DNA of 64,000 nt from Ancylomarina sp. DW003 (GTDB lineage: Bacteria; Bacteroidota; Bacteroidia; Bacteroidales; Marinifilaceae): the NCBI RefSeq assembly GCF_029029505.1, contig NZ_JAKJSD010000019.1, positions 1 through 64,000 of the forward strand, given 5' to 3'. The notes under the pieces were generated by a model. The model was given only the letters and a program-made list of their open reading frames with translations. It was not told where the DNA came from and did not search any database. A program made the translations under genes and the position numbers. Shown here in pieces: positions 28,678 through 38,594 of the stretch (its first letter is position 1; each line of letters begins with the position of its first letter).

Positions 28678-29004
28678 ATGGAAGACAATAAAAAAGGCAA
28701 TCAAATCGATATTCAACTTAGCGAAGAAGTTGCACAGGGAACGTATTCAAATCTAGCTGTAATTACACATTCAAGCTCTGAATTTGTAGTTGATTTTGTA
28801 CGCATTATGCCTGGAGTGCCTAAGGCGGATGTAAAGTCAAGAGTTATTCTAACACCTGAGCATGCAAAGCGCTTGATGTTGGCTTTACAGGATAATATTA
28901 ACAAGTTTGAGTCTATGAATGGACCTATTAAAAATGTTGATGGTGGACAAGGACCACAAGGACCAATTATACCAATGGGATTTGGGCCAACAGGACAAGC
29001 ATAG
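28678..29004 (+). CDS. DUF3467 family protein
   Basis: A 108-residue protein. QIDIQLSEEVAQGTYSNLAV, then EFVVDFVRIMPG, and LTPEHAKRLMLALQDNINKFE match DUF3467, a small family commonly located after rpoC in Bacteroidetes. The C-terminal 20 residues are Gly/Pro/Gln-rich. Function is unknown. The conserved link with rpoC suggests, but does not show, a transcription-related role. Confidence 0.85.
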   Translation: MEDNKKGNQIDIQLSEEVAQGTYSNLAVITHSSSEFVVDFVRIMPGVPKADVKSRVILTPEHAKRLMLALQDNINKFESMNGPIKNVDGGQGPQGPIIPMGFGPTGQA

Positions 29005-29022
29005 GGTTTTTAACGATATAAG

Positions 29023-29057
29023 AAAAGCGGAGTTTCAATAGAAATCTCCGCTTTTTG
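29023..29057. terminator. Bidirectional terminator between DUF3467 gene and cstA
   Basis: AAAAGCGGAGTTTC, loop AATA, GAAA-T-CTCCGCTTTT with one bulged T, and T/A runs on both sides. The two flanking genes converge here. Confidence 0.85.
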
Positions 29058-29077
29058 TATTTGATATTTAAATGAGC

Positions 29078-30532
29078 TTAAGCCTTAATTTTCTGCGTTT
29101 TTAATTGCTTACGGATACTTATCTTGAAAAGACTAAAACCAATGATAGCTATTATAAGTCCAAAACTATAACCATATTCGACAGCAATGTTGAGACCGCC
29201 ATTTTTAATAGGAGCTACTAGTAGATAAGTAAAACAAATTGCAGTCATGAATAGGGCAGGTATACTGAGTATATAATGGACCTGGCCTTTTTTGGCTAAA
29301 TACATTGCACCAGTCCATAACATTGTCATTGATAGGATTTGGTTGGCTAAACCAAGGTATTTCCAAATTGTTGAGAATTCTAATTGAGACAATAGGAATC
29401 CAACAGCAAAAAGTGGTAAACTAACCAAAAGTCTACTCTTAATAGAACCTTGTTTTATTTTCATCATATCAGCTATAGTTAAGCGTGCGCTTCTAAAGGC
29501 TGTATCACCTGTAGTTATAGGACAAGCAATTACACCAATAATAGCGAATATTGCTCCGATTTTCCCTAACCAAGTATTGCAAATTTCATTAACCACCCAT
29601 GCCGGATTATGGCCTGATGTAAGTGTATCATTTAAGGCATAAGTATCACCAAAGAAATTCATAGCCGCAGTTGCCCAAATAATTGCTACGATTCCCTCAG
29701 CTATCATCGCTCCAAAGAACACAGGTCGTCCGTAGCTCTCCTTTTTCATACATCTCGCCATCATTGGAGATTGAGTGGAGTGAAATCCGGAAATAGCACC
29801 ACATGAAATAACGATAAACATCATAGGGTAGAGGATATTCTGAGATGGATTCGAATGTAAATTTTTCAACTGATCAAAATTCATTTCATTCATGACGAGG
29901 CTACCATCAAGTGATTTGAAGATCATTGCACCTGCAATGGTAATCGCCATGATTAGAAGTGCGGCTCCGAAGAGTGGGTATATTTTACCAATTATTTTAT
30001 TTATAGGGAGAAGCGTAGCTACCAGATAATAGGCAAAAATACCATAGAGCCAATAATGAAACCCACCACCAGTCAGATCTTTAAGCAAACCAGCAGGCCC
30101 GGTTACAAATGCGACACCTACAAGAATTAATAAGAGGATTGTAAATATTCGAAGAAAGTTTTGAAATCCAGGGCCTAAATATTTCCCGACTATTTCAGGA
30201 AAACTGGAGCCATTGTTTCGAATAGAAAGCATTCCTGAAAAGTAATCGTGTGTTGCGCCCATAAAGATGCATCCAAACACAATCCAAATATAAGCTACAG
30301 GACCATACATAGCTCCCAGGATGGCTCCAAAGATTGGACCAAGGCCAGCAATATTTAGAAATTGAATGGTAAACATCTTCCAGGTTGGCATAACGATAAA
30401 ATCAACGTCATCTTTCAATCTTATTGCAGGTGTTTGAATTGAATCATCTGCACCAAAGAAACGTTCTATAAACTTACCGTATATAAAATAACCTAATATT
30501 AAGGATAGAATAGCTACTAGAAATGTAATCAT
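29078..30532 (-). CDS. cstA: Carbon starvation protein CstA family transporter
   Basis: A 484-residue inner-membrane protein of about 13-15 hydrophobic helices. Family motifs: LGYFIYGKFIERFFG at the N-terminus, LNIAGLGPIFGAILGAMYGP, GATHDYFSGMLSIR, SGFHSTQSPMMARC and CPITTGDTAFRSARL. CstA proteins take up peptides or pyruvate during starvation. An upstream GTG-type extension to 30577 exists, but ATG 30532 gives the standard MITFLVAIL start. Monocistronic. Confidence 0.9.
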   Translation of the reverse strand: MITFLVAILSLILGYFIYGKFIERFFGADDSIQTPAIRLKDDVDFIVMPTWKMFTIQFLNIAGLGPIFGAILGAMYGPVAYIWIVFGCIFMGATHDYFSGMLSIRNNGSSFPEIVGKYLGPGFQNFLRIFTILLLILVGVAFVTGPAGLLKDLTGGGFHYWLYGIFAYYLVATLLPINKIIGKIYPLFGAALLIMAITIAGAMIFKSLDGSLVMNEMNFDQLKNLHSNPSQNILYPMMFIVISCGAISGFHSTQSPMMARCMKKESYGRPVFFGAMIAEGIVAIIWATAAMNFFGDTYALNDTLTSGHNPAWVVNEICNTWLGKIGAIFAIIGVIACPITTGDTAFRSARLTIADMMKIKQGSIKSRLLVSLPLFAVGFLLSQLEFSTIWKYLGLANQILSMTMLWTGAMYLAKKGQVHYILSIPALFMTAICFTYLLVAPIKNGGLNIAVEYGYSFGLIIAIIGFSLFKISIRKQLKTQKIKA

Positions 30533-30932
30533 GAAATTTAAACTAAGGGGTTTATTAAAAGATATTAAAGTTACCATTAATACTAAATGAGAAAATAGTT
30601 AAGAGTAAATATTTTGATTAGAATTGAATAGGAAGAAAAATATGGATATATACTCTTGTATAACATGCTTTGTTATTGATCGATAAAATAACTTAACATA
30701 CTGTTTGTGAGATGTTAATGTTCGACCAGATATGTGTTCGAAAGATGCTTATATAAATTTGTTTTAAGTAGTCTATTCCATATATTTGCTAAGCCTGATT
30801 TTAGGCCCCAATAAAGCTTAAAACTGAATAATAACAAATTGTAATCGAAGAGATTGATTGTTCTATTTTCGTAATATAGAAATAGATAAAATTTGAGAGA
30901 TATTCGATTATAAACTGATAAAACATATAACA
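30533..30932. other. 400-base intergenic region between cstA and etfB
   Basis: A divergent spacer that must hold the promoters of cstA (minus) and etfB (plus). A TAAATTTG at 30754-30761 fits the -7 consensus, but its -33 partner is poor and it lies 170 nt from etfB. A 72-codon minus ORF here has no family features and I do not call it. Confidence 0.5.
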
Positions 30933-31808
30933 ATGAAAGGATTAAAAATTGTTGTTCTTGCTAAGCAGGTTCCTGATACTCGTAATGTTGGGAAAGATGC
31001 TATGAAAGCTGATGGAACTGTGAACAGAGCTGTTTTGCCTGCTATCTTCAATCCTGAAGATTTAAATGCACTTGAGCAAGCATTGCGCTTAAAAGATAAA
31101 TACCCTGGAACTGAGATTACTATTTTGACAATGGGACCAGGTAGAGCTGCTGAAATTATTCGCGAAGGTTTATACCGTGGGGCTGATAATGGTATCCTTT
31201 TATCTGACCGTGCTTTTGCTGGATCTGATACTTTAGCAACTTCTTACGCTTTGTCTTGTACTCTAAAGAAAATGGGTAAGATTGATATTATCATTGCAGG
31301 TCGTCAGGCTATTGATGGTGATACAGCTCAGGTTGGACCTCAGGTTGCCGAAAAATTAGCTATACCACAAATTACTTATGCTGAAGATGTAATTTCTGCA
31401 GAAAAGGGTAAAATTGTAGTTAAGCGTCGTTTAGAGCGTGGTGTTGAAACTGTTGAAGGTACTCTTCCAATGGTTGTAACAGTAAACGCTTCTGCTCCCG
31501 ATTGTCGCCCACGTAACGCGAAGTTTGTAATGAAATACAAGCACGCAAGAGCGGTTTCTGAAATGCAGGATGCTGACGAAGATTATATCGCATTGCACAA
31601 CAACCGTCCTTACCTAAATATTGGTGAGTGGAGTGTGAACGATATCGACACTAAAGCTGAAGAACTTGGTTTAACTGGATCACCAACAAAGGTAAAAGCG
31701 ATTGAAAATGTCGTGTTCCAAGCTAAAGAAGCTAAAGTACTTGAGCCTAGCGATGCTGATATGGATGAACTAATGAAAGAGTTAATTGCTAATCATACTA
31801 TTGGTTAA
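30933..31808 (+). CDS. etfB: Electron transfer flavoprotein beta subunit
   Basis: A 291-residue EtfB/FixA: KIVVLAKQVPDTRN at the start, NPEDLNALEQALRLKDK, ILTMGPGRA, IIAGRQAIDGDTAQVGPQ and VNASAPDCRPRNAKFVMKYK. It binds a nucleotide (AMP or a second FAD) and passes electrons from acyl-CoA dehydrogenase. It precedes etfA by 50 nt. The long C-terminus (about 35 residues beyond classical EtfB) is common in anaerobic Bacteroidetes. Confidence 0.93.
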   Translation: MKGLKIVVLAKQVPDTRNVGKDAMKADGTVNRAVLPAIFNPEDLNALEQALRLKDKYPGTEITILTMGPGRAAEIIREGLYRGADNGILLSDRAFAGSDTLATSYALSCTLKKMGKIDIIIAGRQAIDGDTAQVGPQVAEKLAIPQITYAEDVISAEKGKIVVKRRLERGVETVEGTLPMVVTVNASAPDCRPRNAKFVMKYKHARAVSEMQDADEDYIALHNNRPYLNIGEWSVNDIDTKAEELGLTGSPTKVKAIENVVFQAKEAKVLEPSDADMDELMKELIANHTIG

Positions 31809-31858
31809 TCGATTGGTTTTTCCTATCATTTCAATGTAGAATTTTAAAATTAAGAACC

Positions 31859-32878
31859 GTGAATAACGTATTTGTATATTGCGAAATAGAAGAGGGACAG
31901 ATTGCTGATGTAAGTCTTGAACTTTTAACTAAAGGTAGATCGCTAGCTGATGATTTGAAGTGTAACCTGGAAGCGATTGTAATTGGCGCCGATCTTAAAG
32001 GTGTTGAGAAACAAATTATCCCTTTTGGTGTTGATACTTTATGGATGGCTGACGATAAACGTCTTTATCCATACACAACTTTACCTCATACCTCAATCAT
32101 TGTAAAATTATTTGAAGAAGAGAAACCACAAATCGCTTTGATGGGTGCTACTAGCATCGGTCGTGATTTGGGGCCTCGTGTATCTTCTGCACTTCACTCA
32201 GGTCTAACTGCTGACTGTACGAGTTTGATCATTGGTGATCATACTGATAAGAAGAACAAAAAGGATTATAAAGATCTTTTGTATCAGATTCGTCCTGCTT
32301 TCGGTGGTAATATTGTTGCTACAATTATTAACCCAGACTGTCGTCCACAAATGGCTACAGTGCGTGAGGGTGTAATGAAGAAAGAGATCCGTTCTGAAGC
32401 CTACAAAGGAAAAGTTAAGAATATCGAAGTTGCTAAATACTTGAACGATACAGATTTTGTTGTGAAAGTTATTGAGCGTCATATGGAAGCTTCAAAAGTA
32501 AACATCAAAAATGCAGGTATTGTAGTTGCTGGTGGTTATGGTGTTGGTTCAAAAGAAAACTTCGATAAGTTATACGAACTAGCTGATGTTATTGGTGGTG
32601 AAGTAGGTGCTTCTCGTGCGGCAGTAGATGCTGGTTATGCTTCTCACGAACGTCAAATTGGTCAAACAGGTGTTACTGTACGTCCTAAGTTATATATTGC
32701 TTGTGGTATTTCTGGTCAGATTCAACATACAGCAGGTATGGAAGAATCAGCAATGGTTATTGCGATCAATACGGACAAGAATGCTCCAATCAACAATTTC
32801 GCTGACTATGTGATTACAGGTGATATTGCTGATGTTGTGCCTAAGATGATCAAGAAGTACAAAGAGAATACCAAGTAA
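31859..32878 (+). CDS. etfA: Electron transfer flavoprotein alpha subunit
   Basis: A 339-residue FAD-binding EtfA starting at GTG 31859. Motifs: LMGATSIGRDLGPRVSSAL, GIVVAGGYGVGSKENF and the FAD signature region RAAVDAGYASHERQIGQTG, YIACGISGQIQHTAGM, ending VITGDIADVVPKMIKKYK. It has no N-terminal ferredoxin domain. With etfB and the dehydrogenase downstream it forms a beta-oxidation or butyryl-CoA-type electron route. Confidence 0.93.
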   Translation: MNNVFVYCEIEEGQIADVSLELLTKGRSLADDLKCNLEAIVIGADLKGVEKQIIPFGVDTLWMADDKRLYPYTTLPHTSIIVKLFEEEKPQIALMGATSIGRDLGPRVSSALHSGLTADCTSLIIGDHTDKKNKKDYKDLLYQIRPAFGGNIVATIINPDCRPQMATVREGVMKKEIRSEAYKGKVKNIEVAKYLNDTDFVVKVIERHMEASKVNIKNAGIVVAGGYGVGSKENFDKLYELADVIGGEVGASRAAVDAGYASHERQIGQTGVTVRPKLYIACGISGQIQHTAGMEESAMVIAINTDKNAPINNFADYVITGDIADVVPKMIKKYKENTK

Positions 32879-32948
32879 TAAATTTAGTAATTAGAAGGTA
32901 AGAGTTGGTATTATGACCTAAGACTTACCATTAAATACATCTAAAGAA

Positions 32949-34664
32949 ATGGCTAATTTCTATACAGATAACGAGGACATGAAGTTCCATTTGGAACACC
33001 CGTTAATGAAAAAAATTGTTGCGCTTAAAGAGCGTGGCTTCGAAGATAAAGATAAGTATGACTATGCACCTCTTGATTTTGAAGATGCAATGGATTCATA
33101 CGATCGCACATTAGAAATCGTTGGTGAAATTTGTGGTGACATTATCGGCCCTAACGCTGAAGGCGTTGACCAAGAAGGTCCACAGGTTGTAAACGACCGT
33201 GTTATTTATGCAAAAGGTACTGCCGAAAACCACGAAGCTTTAACTAAAGCTGGTTTAATTGGTATGTCTCTTCCACGTGAGTACGATGGATTGAATTTCC
33301 CAATTGTACCTTACGTAATGGCTGCTGAATTGGTATCTCGTGCCGATGGTGGTTTTGCTAACATCTGGGGGCTTCAGGATTGTGCTGAGACAATTCACGA
33401 ATTTGCTTCAAAAGAGCAAAAGGAGAATTACTTACCACGTTTCGCTAAAGGTGCTACTGCAGCTATGGATTTAACTGAGCCAGATGCTGGTTCTGACCTT
33501 CAGGCTGTACAGTTGAAAGCAACTTACAACAAGGAAGAAGATCAGTGGTACTTAAACGGTGTGAAACGTTTTATTACCAATGGTGATGGCGATGTTTCAT
33601 TGGTACTTGCTCGTTCTGAGGAAGGAACTAACGACGGTCGTGGTTTGTCAATGTTTATCTATGACAAAAAGCACATGGCTGTTAAGGTTCGTCGTATCGA
33701 GCATAAAATGGGTATCATCGGTTCACCTACTTGTGAGTTGGTATTTACTGATGCTCCAGCTGAGCTAGTAGGATCTCGTAAGATGGGTCTTATCAAATAT
33801 GTAATGTCATTGATGAACGGTGCTCGTTTAGGCGTAGGTGCTCAATCAGTAGGTATTGCAGAAGCTGCTTACCGTGAAGGTTTAGCTTATGCAAAAGAGC
33901 GTCGTCAGTTTGGTAAAGCGATTATCGAATTCCCAGCTGTTTACGAAATGTTGACTAATATGGAAGCTAAGCTTAACGCTTCTCGTTCTGTATTGTATGA
34001 AACATCTCGTATGGTTGATGTTTACAAAGCATACTTCCACATTTCTCAAGATCGTTCTCTGGATAAAGAAGAGAGAATGGATATGAAGAAATATCAGCGT
34101 TTAGCTGACGTATTTACGCCACTATTGAAGTTGTTTGCTTCTGAGTTCTGTAACGAAGTTGCTTACGATTCATTACAAGTTCACGCGGGTTCTGGTTATA
34201 TGAAAGATTACCCAATTGAGCGTTTGGTTCGTGATGCACGTATTACAAACATTTACGAAGGAACTACTCAGTTACAAGTTGTAGCTGCGGTTCGTGGGGT
34301 AACGACAGGACAGTATCTTTCTCAGATTAAATTCTACGAAGGTGAAGAACTTAATCCACAATTGGAGTACATCAGAACGACTCTTAAGGGTATGACTGAA
34401 AAGTACGAAGAGGCTGTTGCTAAAGTAAACGAGATTAACGCTACTGCTGATCACAACGACTTCCTGGATTTCCACGCACGTCGTTTGGTTGAGATGGCAG
34501 GTTATATCATTATGGGTTACTTGATGTTGTTAGATACAACTCGTAATGAGAAATATCAGGCATCAACAGAGGTATTTGTTAAAATGGGTAAAGCTAAGTG
34601 TGCTGCTCACCTTGACTATATTTCAACTTCAGACTTGAAAGACTTAGGTATCTTCAAAAAATAA
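32949..34664 (+). CDS. Acyl-CoA dehydrogenase with C-terminal extension
   Basis: A 571-residue flavoprotein, longer than the usual 380 because of an extra C-terminal helical region of about 130 residues. Family motifs: MDLTEPDAGSDLQAVQ, RFITNGDGDV, KMGIIGSPTCELVF, YAKERRQFGKAI and RDARITNIYEGTTQLQVV, the last with the catalytic Glu after IY. It is probably specific for a short- or medium-chain acyl-CoA and could be butyryl-CoA dehydrogenase working with EtfAB. It lies 70 nt after etfA, followed by a terminator. Substrate is not determinable here. Confidence 0.9.
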   Translation: MANFYTDNEDMKFHLEHPLMKKIVALKERGFEDKDKYDYAPLDFEDAMDSYDRTLEIVGEICGDIIGPNAEGVDQEGPQVVNDRVIYAKGTAENHEALTKAGLIGMSLPREYDGLNFPIVPYVMAAELVSRADGGFANIWGLQDCAETIHEFASKEQKENYLPRFAKGATAAMDLTEPDAGSDLQAVQLKATYNKEEDQWYLNGVKRFITNGDGDVSLVLARSEEGTNDGRGLSMFIYDKKHMAVKVRRIEHKMGIIGSPTCELVFTDAPAELVGSRKMGLIKYVMSLMNGARLGVGAQSVGIAEAAYREGLAYAKERRQFGKAIIEFPAVYEMLTNMEAKLNASRSVLYETSRMVDVYKAYFHISQDRSLDKEERMDMKKYQRLADVFTPLLKLFASEFCNEVAYDSLQVHAGSGYMKDYPIERLVRDARITNIYEGTTQLQVVAAVRGVTTGQYLSQIKFYEGEELNPQLEYIRTTLKGMTEKYEEAVAKVNEINATADHNDFLDFHARRLVEMAGYIIMGYLMLLDTTRNEKYQASTEVFVKMGKAKCAAHLDYISTSDLKDLGIFKK

Positions 34665-34687
34665 GAAATCTGAGTTTAGAATATATT

Positions 34688-34719
34688 AAAGGAGTTGCAA
34701 TCTGCAACTCCTTTTTTGT
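34688..34719 (+). terminator. Terminator of etfBA-acyl-CoA dehydrogenase operon
   Basis: AAAGGAGTTGCA / TGCAACTCCTTT, a 12-bp stem with 3-nt loop and T-run. Confidence 0.9.
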
Positions 34720-34810
34720 ATTTAAGGATGTTATAACTAGAAATCAAACTTTGAATGAATTCTTATATTAAAACATGAGTCTACTTTAAATATTCTTTAA
34801 TTTATTATAA

Positions 34811-34818
34811 TATATTTG
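34811..34818 (+). promoter_or_regulatory. Candidate -7 element upstream of padR-glpK
   Basis: TATATTTG fits TAnnTTTG. The -33 partner is only TTTA at non-ideal spacing, and the leader to padR is about 125 nt. Confidence 0.4.
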
Positions 34819-34906
34819 TAGGTGGCAGGCTTTTTCGAGCCTATTAAAATCAAAAAAAACAGTAATACTAATCATGAATAGTTTGATTAGAACTGAAATT
34901 TATTGA

Positions 34907-34924
34907 TATCTCGATATTGAGATA
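34907..34924. promoter_or_regulatory. Palindrome before padR, candidate operator
   Basis: TATCTC-GATATT-GAGATA, 17 nt before the padR ATG, with an overlapping GATATC/GATAT symmetry. The position suits autoregulation, but it is not the ATGT-N8-ACAT site common for PadR. Confidence 0.4.
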
Positions 34925-34941
34925 AACAATCTTTTGGTACT

Positions 34942-35307
34942 ATGGAATCAGAAAACAACGAATATTTTATTGCCAAATGGAAATCCCAATATAAAAAGGG
35001 GTTACTTGAATATATTATCATTTTACTATTGCGCTCACGTCCTTGTTACGGTTACGAACTCATAAGTGATATGAACCAGTTTACCTCACTTGAAATTGCT
35101 GAAGGAACTATATATCCACTTCTAAACAGGTTGAAGAAAGAAGGCTTAGTGACATCTGAATGGGCTGAGCAGGAATCTGGAATCCCACGTAAATATTATA
35201 AGCTAACAGAAGGTGGTTTAGCTATCTTAGGTACAATGAATGAATACGTTGGTTCTCTCAATATATCTGTTGAGAAAATACTTAAGAAAACGGATTCTCT
35301 GAAATAA
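34942..35307 (+). CDS. PadR family transcriptional regulator
   Basis: A 121-residue winged-helix regulator. The helix-turn-helix region is LEYIILLLLRSRPCYGYELISDM, followed by EIAEGTIYPLLNRLKKEGLV and the wing EQESGIPRKYYKLTEGGLAIL, all diagnostic of PadR. The C-terminal dimerisation helix is short. It lies 21 nt upstream of the first glycerol kinase gene and is presumably co-transcribed with it, so glycerol kinase or a related signal may be under its control. The ligand is unknown. Confidence 0.9.
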   Translation: MESENNEYFIAKWKSQYKKGLLEYIIILLLRSRPCYGYELISDMNQFTSLEIAEGTIYPLLNRLKKEGLVTSEWAEQESGIPRKYYKLTEGGLAILGTMNEYVGSLNISVEKILKKTDSLK

Positions 35308-35328
35308 TCATTTAATATATCGACAGCT

Positions 35329-36825
35329 ATGCAACAATATATCCTATCCTTAGATCAGGGAACATCAATTTCAAGAGCTATTATTTTTGATAGAGAAGGT
35401 AAAATTATTGCGATTTCTCAAAAAGAATTTGAGCAATATTCACCTCGATTGAGCTGGATTGAACAGGATGCTAACGAAATTTGGTATTCTCAGGCTTCAG
35501 TGGCCGAAGAAGTAATCGAGAAAGCAGGCTTAACTGCAAAAGACATAAAAGCTATTGGTATCACCAATCAGCGAGAAACAACTATTCTTTGGGATAAAGA
35601 AACTGGCAAACCAATTGGAAATGCCATTGTGTGGCAAGACAGGAGAACGTCGCAGTATTGCGATGAACTTAAGGAAAGAGGTTTAGCTGATAAAATAAAG
35701 GAAAAAACGGGCTTAATTTTAGATGCTTACTTTTCAGGAACTAAGGTTAAGTGGCTGTTGGACAATATTCCCGGAGCTAGACAAAAAGCAGAAGAAGGTA
35801 AGCTTGCTTTTGGAACTGTTGATTCGTGGTTAATTTGGAAATTAACTAAAGGTACATGTCATGTAACAGATGTTTCCAACGCCAGTAGAACCATGTTGTT
35901 TAATATTAAAACTCTGGAATGGGACAAAGAGATTCTTAATCTTCTGGATATTCCTGAGGGTATTTTGCCTGAAGTTAAAAGCTCTAGCGAAGTGTATGGG
36001 GTGACTTCAAAATCCTTATTTGGTGATGAAATTCCAATTGCAGGTATTTGTGGTGATCAGCAAGCTGCACTTTTTGGACAAATGTGCCATGAAAAGGGGA
36101 TGGTTAAAAATACCTATAACACAGGCTGTTTTATCTTGATGAATACAGGCGATCAAATTGTAAGATCGAATAATGATTTGGTAACAACAATTGCCTGGCA
36201 AATTGGAGATAAAGTAACTTATGCTTTGGAGGGGAGTGTGTTTATTGGAGGTGCTGTTATTCAGTGGCTTCGTGACCAAATGAACTTGATACATTCTGTT
36301 GAAGAAATTGAGGAACTAGCCCTTTCAGAAAAAGATAATGGAGGTATTTATATTGTACCTGCTTTTACTGGCCTAGGTGCACCTTATTGGGATCAATATG
36401 CTCGAGGAACCTTTTGGGGTTTAAATATGGGAACTACTCCAGGACATATTGCACGCGCAGCATTAGAATCAATAGCTTTACGTTCTCGTGATGTTTTAAA
36501 AGCCATGGAGCGAGATTCTGGAAATTCACTCACTCAACTAAGAGCTGGGGGTACAGTATTGAATAAAACGATCATGCAATTTCAAGCTGATATTTTGGAT
36601 ACTCAAGTGGTACGACCTAATGTGAAAGAGATTACAGCCTTAGGATCGGCATATCTTGCTGGGTTAGCAGTTGGATTTTGGAAAGATACTGAAGAAATTA
36701 AAAAGCATTGGGAAGTTACTGAAGTTTATGAAGCTAAAATGCAAAAAGCAGAACTGGATAAAACTTTAAAATATTGGAACCGGGCTGTTGGAAGAACTTG
36801 TCAATGGTTAGATTCAGAAGACTAA
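35329..36825 (+). CDS. glpK: Glycerol kinase paralogue with altered nucleotide-binding loops
   Basis: A 498-residue FGGY-family protein that aligns along its full length with the canonical copy at 36985. The substrate-side motifs are kept: [33 protein letters not shown] and the catalytic Asp in GICGDQQAALFG. Several ATP-side positions differ: DQGTSISR instead of DQGTTSSR (about 8-15), TYNTGCF instead of TYGTGCF (Asn at 264) and RAGGTVLNK instead of VDGGAAIND (Asp replaced by Ala at 406). Binding of glycerol with weak or no phosphotransfer is possible. The neighbouring padR could make it a sensor or regulator, which is inference. The frame is intact. Confidence 0.85.
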   Translation: MQQYILSLDQGTSISRAIIFDREGKIIAISQKEFEQYSPRLSWIEQDANEIWYSQASVAEEVIEKAGLTAKDIKAIGITNQRETTILWDKETGKPIGNAIVWQDRRTSQYCDELKERGLADKIKEKTGLILDAYFSGTKVKWLLDNIPGARQKAEEGKLAFGTVDSWLIWKLTKGTCHVTDVSNASRTMLFNIKTLEWDKEILNLLDIPEGILPEVKSSSEVYGVTSKSLFGDEIPIAGICGDQQAALFGQMCHEKGMVKNTYNTGCFILMNTGDQIVRSNNDLVTTIAWQIGDKVTYALEGSVFIGGAVIQWLRDQMNLIHSVEEIEELALSEKDNGGIYIVPAFTGLGAPYWDQYARGTFWGLNMGTTPGHIARAALESIALRSRDVLKAMERDSGNSLTQLRAGGTVLNKTIMQFQADILDTQVVRPNVKEITALGSAYLAGLAVGFWKDTEEIKKHWEVTEVYEAKMQKAELDKTLKYWNRAVGRTCQWLDSED

Positions 36826-36842
36826 TCTCATTTTAAGAGACT

Positions 36843-36880
36843 AAAAAGAGCGATAATTTCATTAATTATCGCTCTTTTTT
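36843..36880 (+). terminator. Terminator after glycerol kinase paralogue
   Basis: A 16-bp perfect stem (36843-36858 / 36864-36879), 5-nt loop, T-run. It separates the two glpK transcripts. Confidence 0.92.
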
Positions 36881-36984
36881 AGTTTAGATTTTATAGGTCA
36901 ACCTAGCTTACAAGAATGTTGATCTGAGAAATCTGTTGTATTTTTATGTTGATGAACCTTAAATATTACTAGCAAAAACTTCAA

Positions 36985-38478
36985 ATGAAAAATAAGTTTA
37001 TTCTGTCATTAGATCAAGGAACAACAAGTTCGAGAGCAATTATTTTCAATAAAAAAGGTGAGGTCGTTAGTTCTGCTCAAAAAGAATTGACCCAAATATT
37101 CCCTAAACCAGGATGGGTTGAGCACGATGCTAATGAAATTTGGTCGACACAAGCCGGTGTTGCAGCTGAAGCTATTATGAGCGCTGATGCTAATGGTTTA
37201 AACATTGCTGGTATAGGTATTACCAATCAAAGAGAAACGACAGTCGTTTGGGATCGTGAAACTAGCCAACCTATATATAATGCTATTGTATGGCAAGATC
37301 GTCGTACTTCAAAATATTGTGACGAATTAAGGGCTAATGGTCATGCTGATATGATTCAGGATAAGACAGGTCTGATTATCGATTCTTATTTTTCAGGAAC
37401 GAAAGTAAAGTGGATTCTCGATAATGTAGAAGGAGCCCGAGAAAAAGCAGAGGCTGGTAAGTTAGCTTTTGGAACAATCGACTCCTGGTTAATTTGGAAA
37501 TTAACACAAGGTAAAGTTCATGTAACAGACGTTTCTAATGCAAGTCGAACTTTATTATATAATATAAAGACGTTAGAGTGGGATATTGAAATGTTAGAAC
37601 TTCTTAATATTCCAAAGAGTATGCTTCCTGAAGTAAAATCATCATCAGAAGTATATGGACATACTGTAACAACTCTTTTTGCGCACTCAGTACCTATCTC
37701 CGGAATTGCAGGTGACCAGCAAGCAGCAACTTTTGGGCAAATGTGTATTGAGCCGGGAGCGGTTAAGAATACATATGGAACAGGTTGTTTTATGCTTTGT
37801 AATACAGGAAATAAGCCTGTAAAATCTAAAAATAATTTGTTAACGACCATTGGTTGGCAAATTAATGGTGAAACCACATATTGTCTTGAGGGGAGTATTT
37901 TTATGGGAGGTGCTATTGTGCAATGGTTGCGCGATGGTTTAGGTATCATTAAGTCTTCTGCAGATGTAGAGGCATTAGCAAGTTCGGTTCAAGATAATGG
38001 TGGCGTATTTATGGTTCCTGCTCTTACAGGTTTAGGAGCTCCACATTGGGATCAGTATGCCAGAGGAACAATTGTAGGCTTAACTCGTGGTTCAACAGCA
38101 GCACATATTGCCAGAGCTGCTTTAGAAGGAATTGCTTTTCAGGTTACGGATGTATTAAAAGCTATGGAAGCTGATGCTGGTATTGAGATTAGAGAATTAC
38201 GTGTTGATGGTGGAGCAGCTATTAATGATTTGTTGATGCAATTCCAATCAGATATACTTGATATGCCAGTATATAGGCCTAAAATTCTTGAAACAACAGC
38301 TTTAGGAGCAGCTTACCTTGCTGGCTTAGCTGTTGGATATTGGGATGGTGTAAAAGATGTTCAAAGTCAATGGGTTATTGATAGAAAATTTGCACCGGAA
38401 ATGCTTAAAGAAGAATCTCTGAGGTTAATTAAAGGATGGGATAGAGCTATAGGGCGCTCGAAGAACTGGGATATTTAA
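36985..38478 (+). CDS. glpK: Glycerol kinase (canonical)
   Basis: The 497-residue ATP:glycerol 3-phosphotransferase. All diagnostic motifs are intact: [81 protein letters not shown] and [15 protein letters not shown]. It makes glycerol-3-phosphate, the substrate of GlpD downstream. It has its own transcript start region (105 nt gap after a terminator). Tandem duplication with the copy at 35329 is evident. Confidence 0.96.
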   Translation: MKNKFILSLDQGTTSSRAIIFNKKGEVVSSAQKELTQIFPKPGWVEHDANEIWSTQAGVAAEAIMSADANGLNIAGIGITNQRETTVVWDRETSQPIYNAIVWQDRRTSKYCDELRANGHADMIQDKTGLIIDSYFSGTKVKWILDNVEGAREKAEAGKLAFGTIDSWLIWKLTQGKVHVTDVSNASRTLLYNIKTLEWDIEMLELLNIPKSMLPEVKSSSEVYGHTVTTLFAHSVPISGIAGDQQAATFGQMCIEPGAVKNTYGTGCFMLCNTGNKPVKSKNNLLTTIGWQINGETTYCLEGSIFMGGAIVQWLRDGLGIIKSSADVEALASSVQDNGGVFMVPALTGLGAPHWDQYARGTIVGLTRGSTAAHIARAALEGIAFQVTDVLKAMEADAGIEIRELRVDGGAAINDLLMQFQSDILDMPVYRPKILETTALGAAYLAGLAVGYWDGVKDVQSQWVIDRKFAPEMLKEESLRLIKGWDRAIGRSKNWDI

Positions 38479-38563
38479 GTTTATTTTCAATATTCCTGGT
38501 TATCAATAATTTCAAGCTTTTTATCGAGAGGTTTTCTAAATAATAAAGAAATTAAAAGAATAC

Positions 38564-38594
38564 TTTGCATAGCTATGTATTTTTTTTAAGTTTG
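38564..38594 (+). promoter_or_regulatory. Promoter of tiny ORF-glpD-glpT-glpQ-porin operon
   Basis: TTTG at 38564-38567, 19 nt, TAAGTTTG at 38587-38594: an ideal Bacteroidetes -33/-7 promoter, about 108 nt before the tiny ORF. Confidence 0.7.

Noticed and set aside
30715-30933. 72-codon minus ORF between cstA and etfB
   Set aside because: No family features, AT-driven composition, and it overlaps the region that must contain the etfB promoter.
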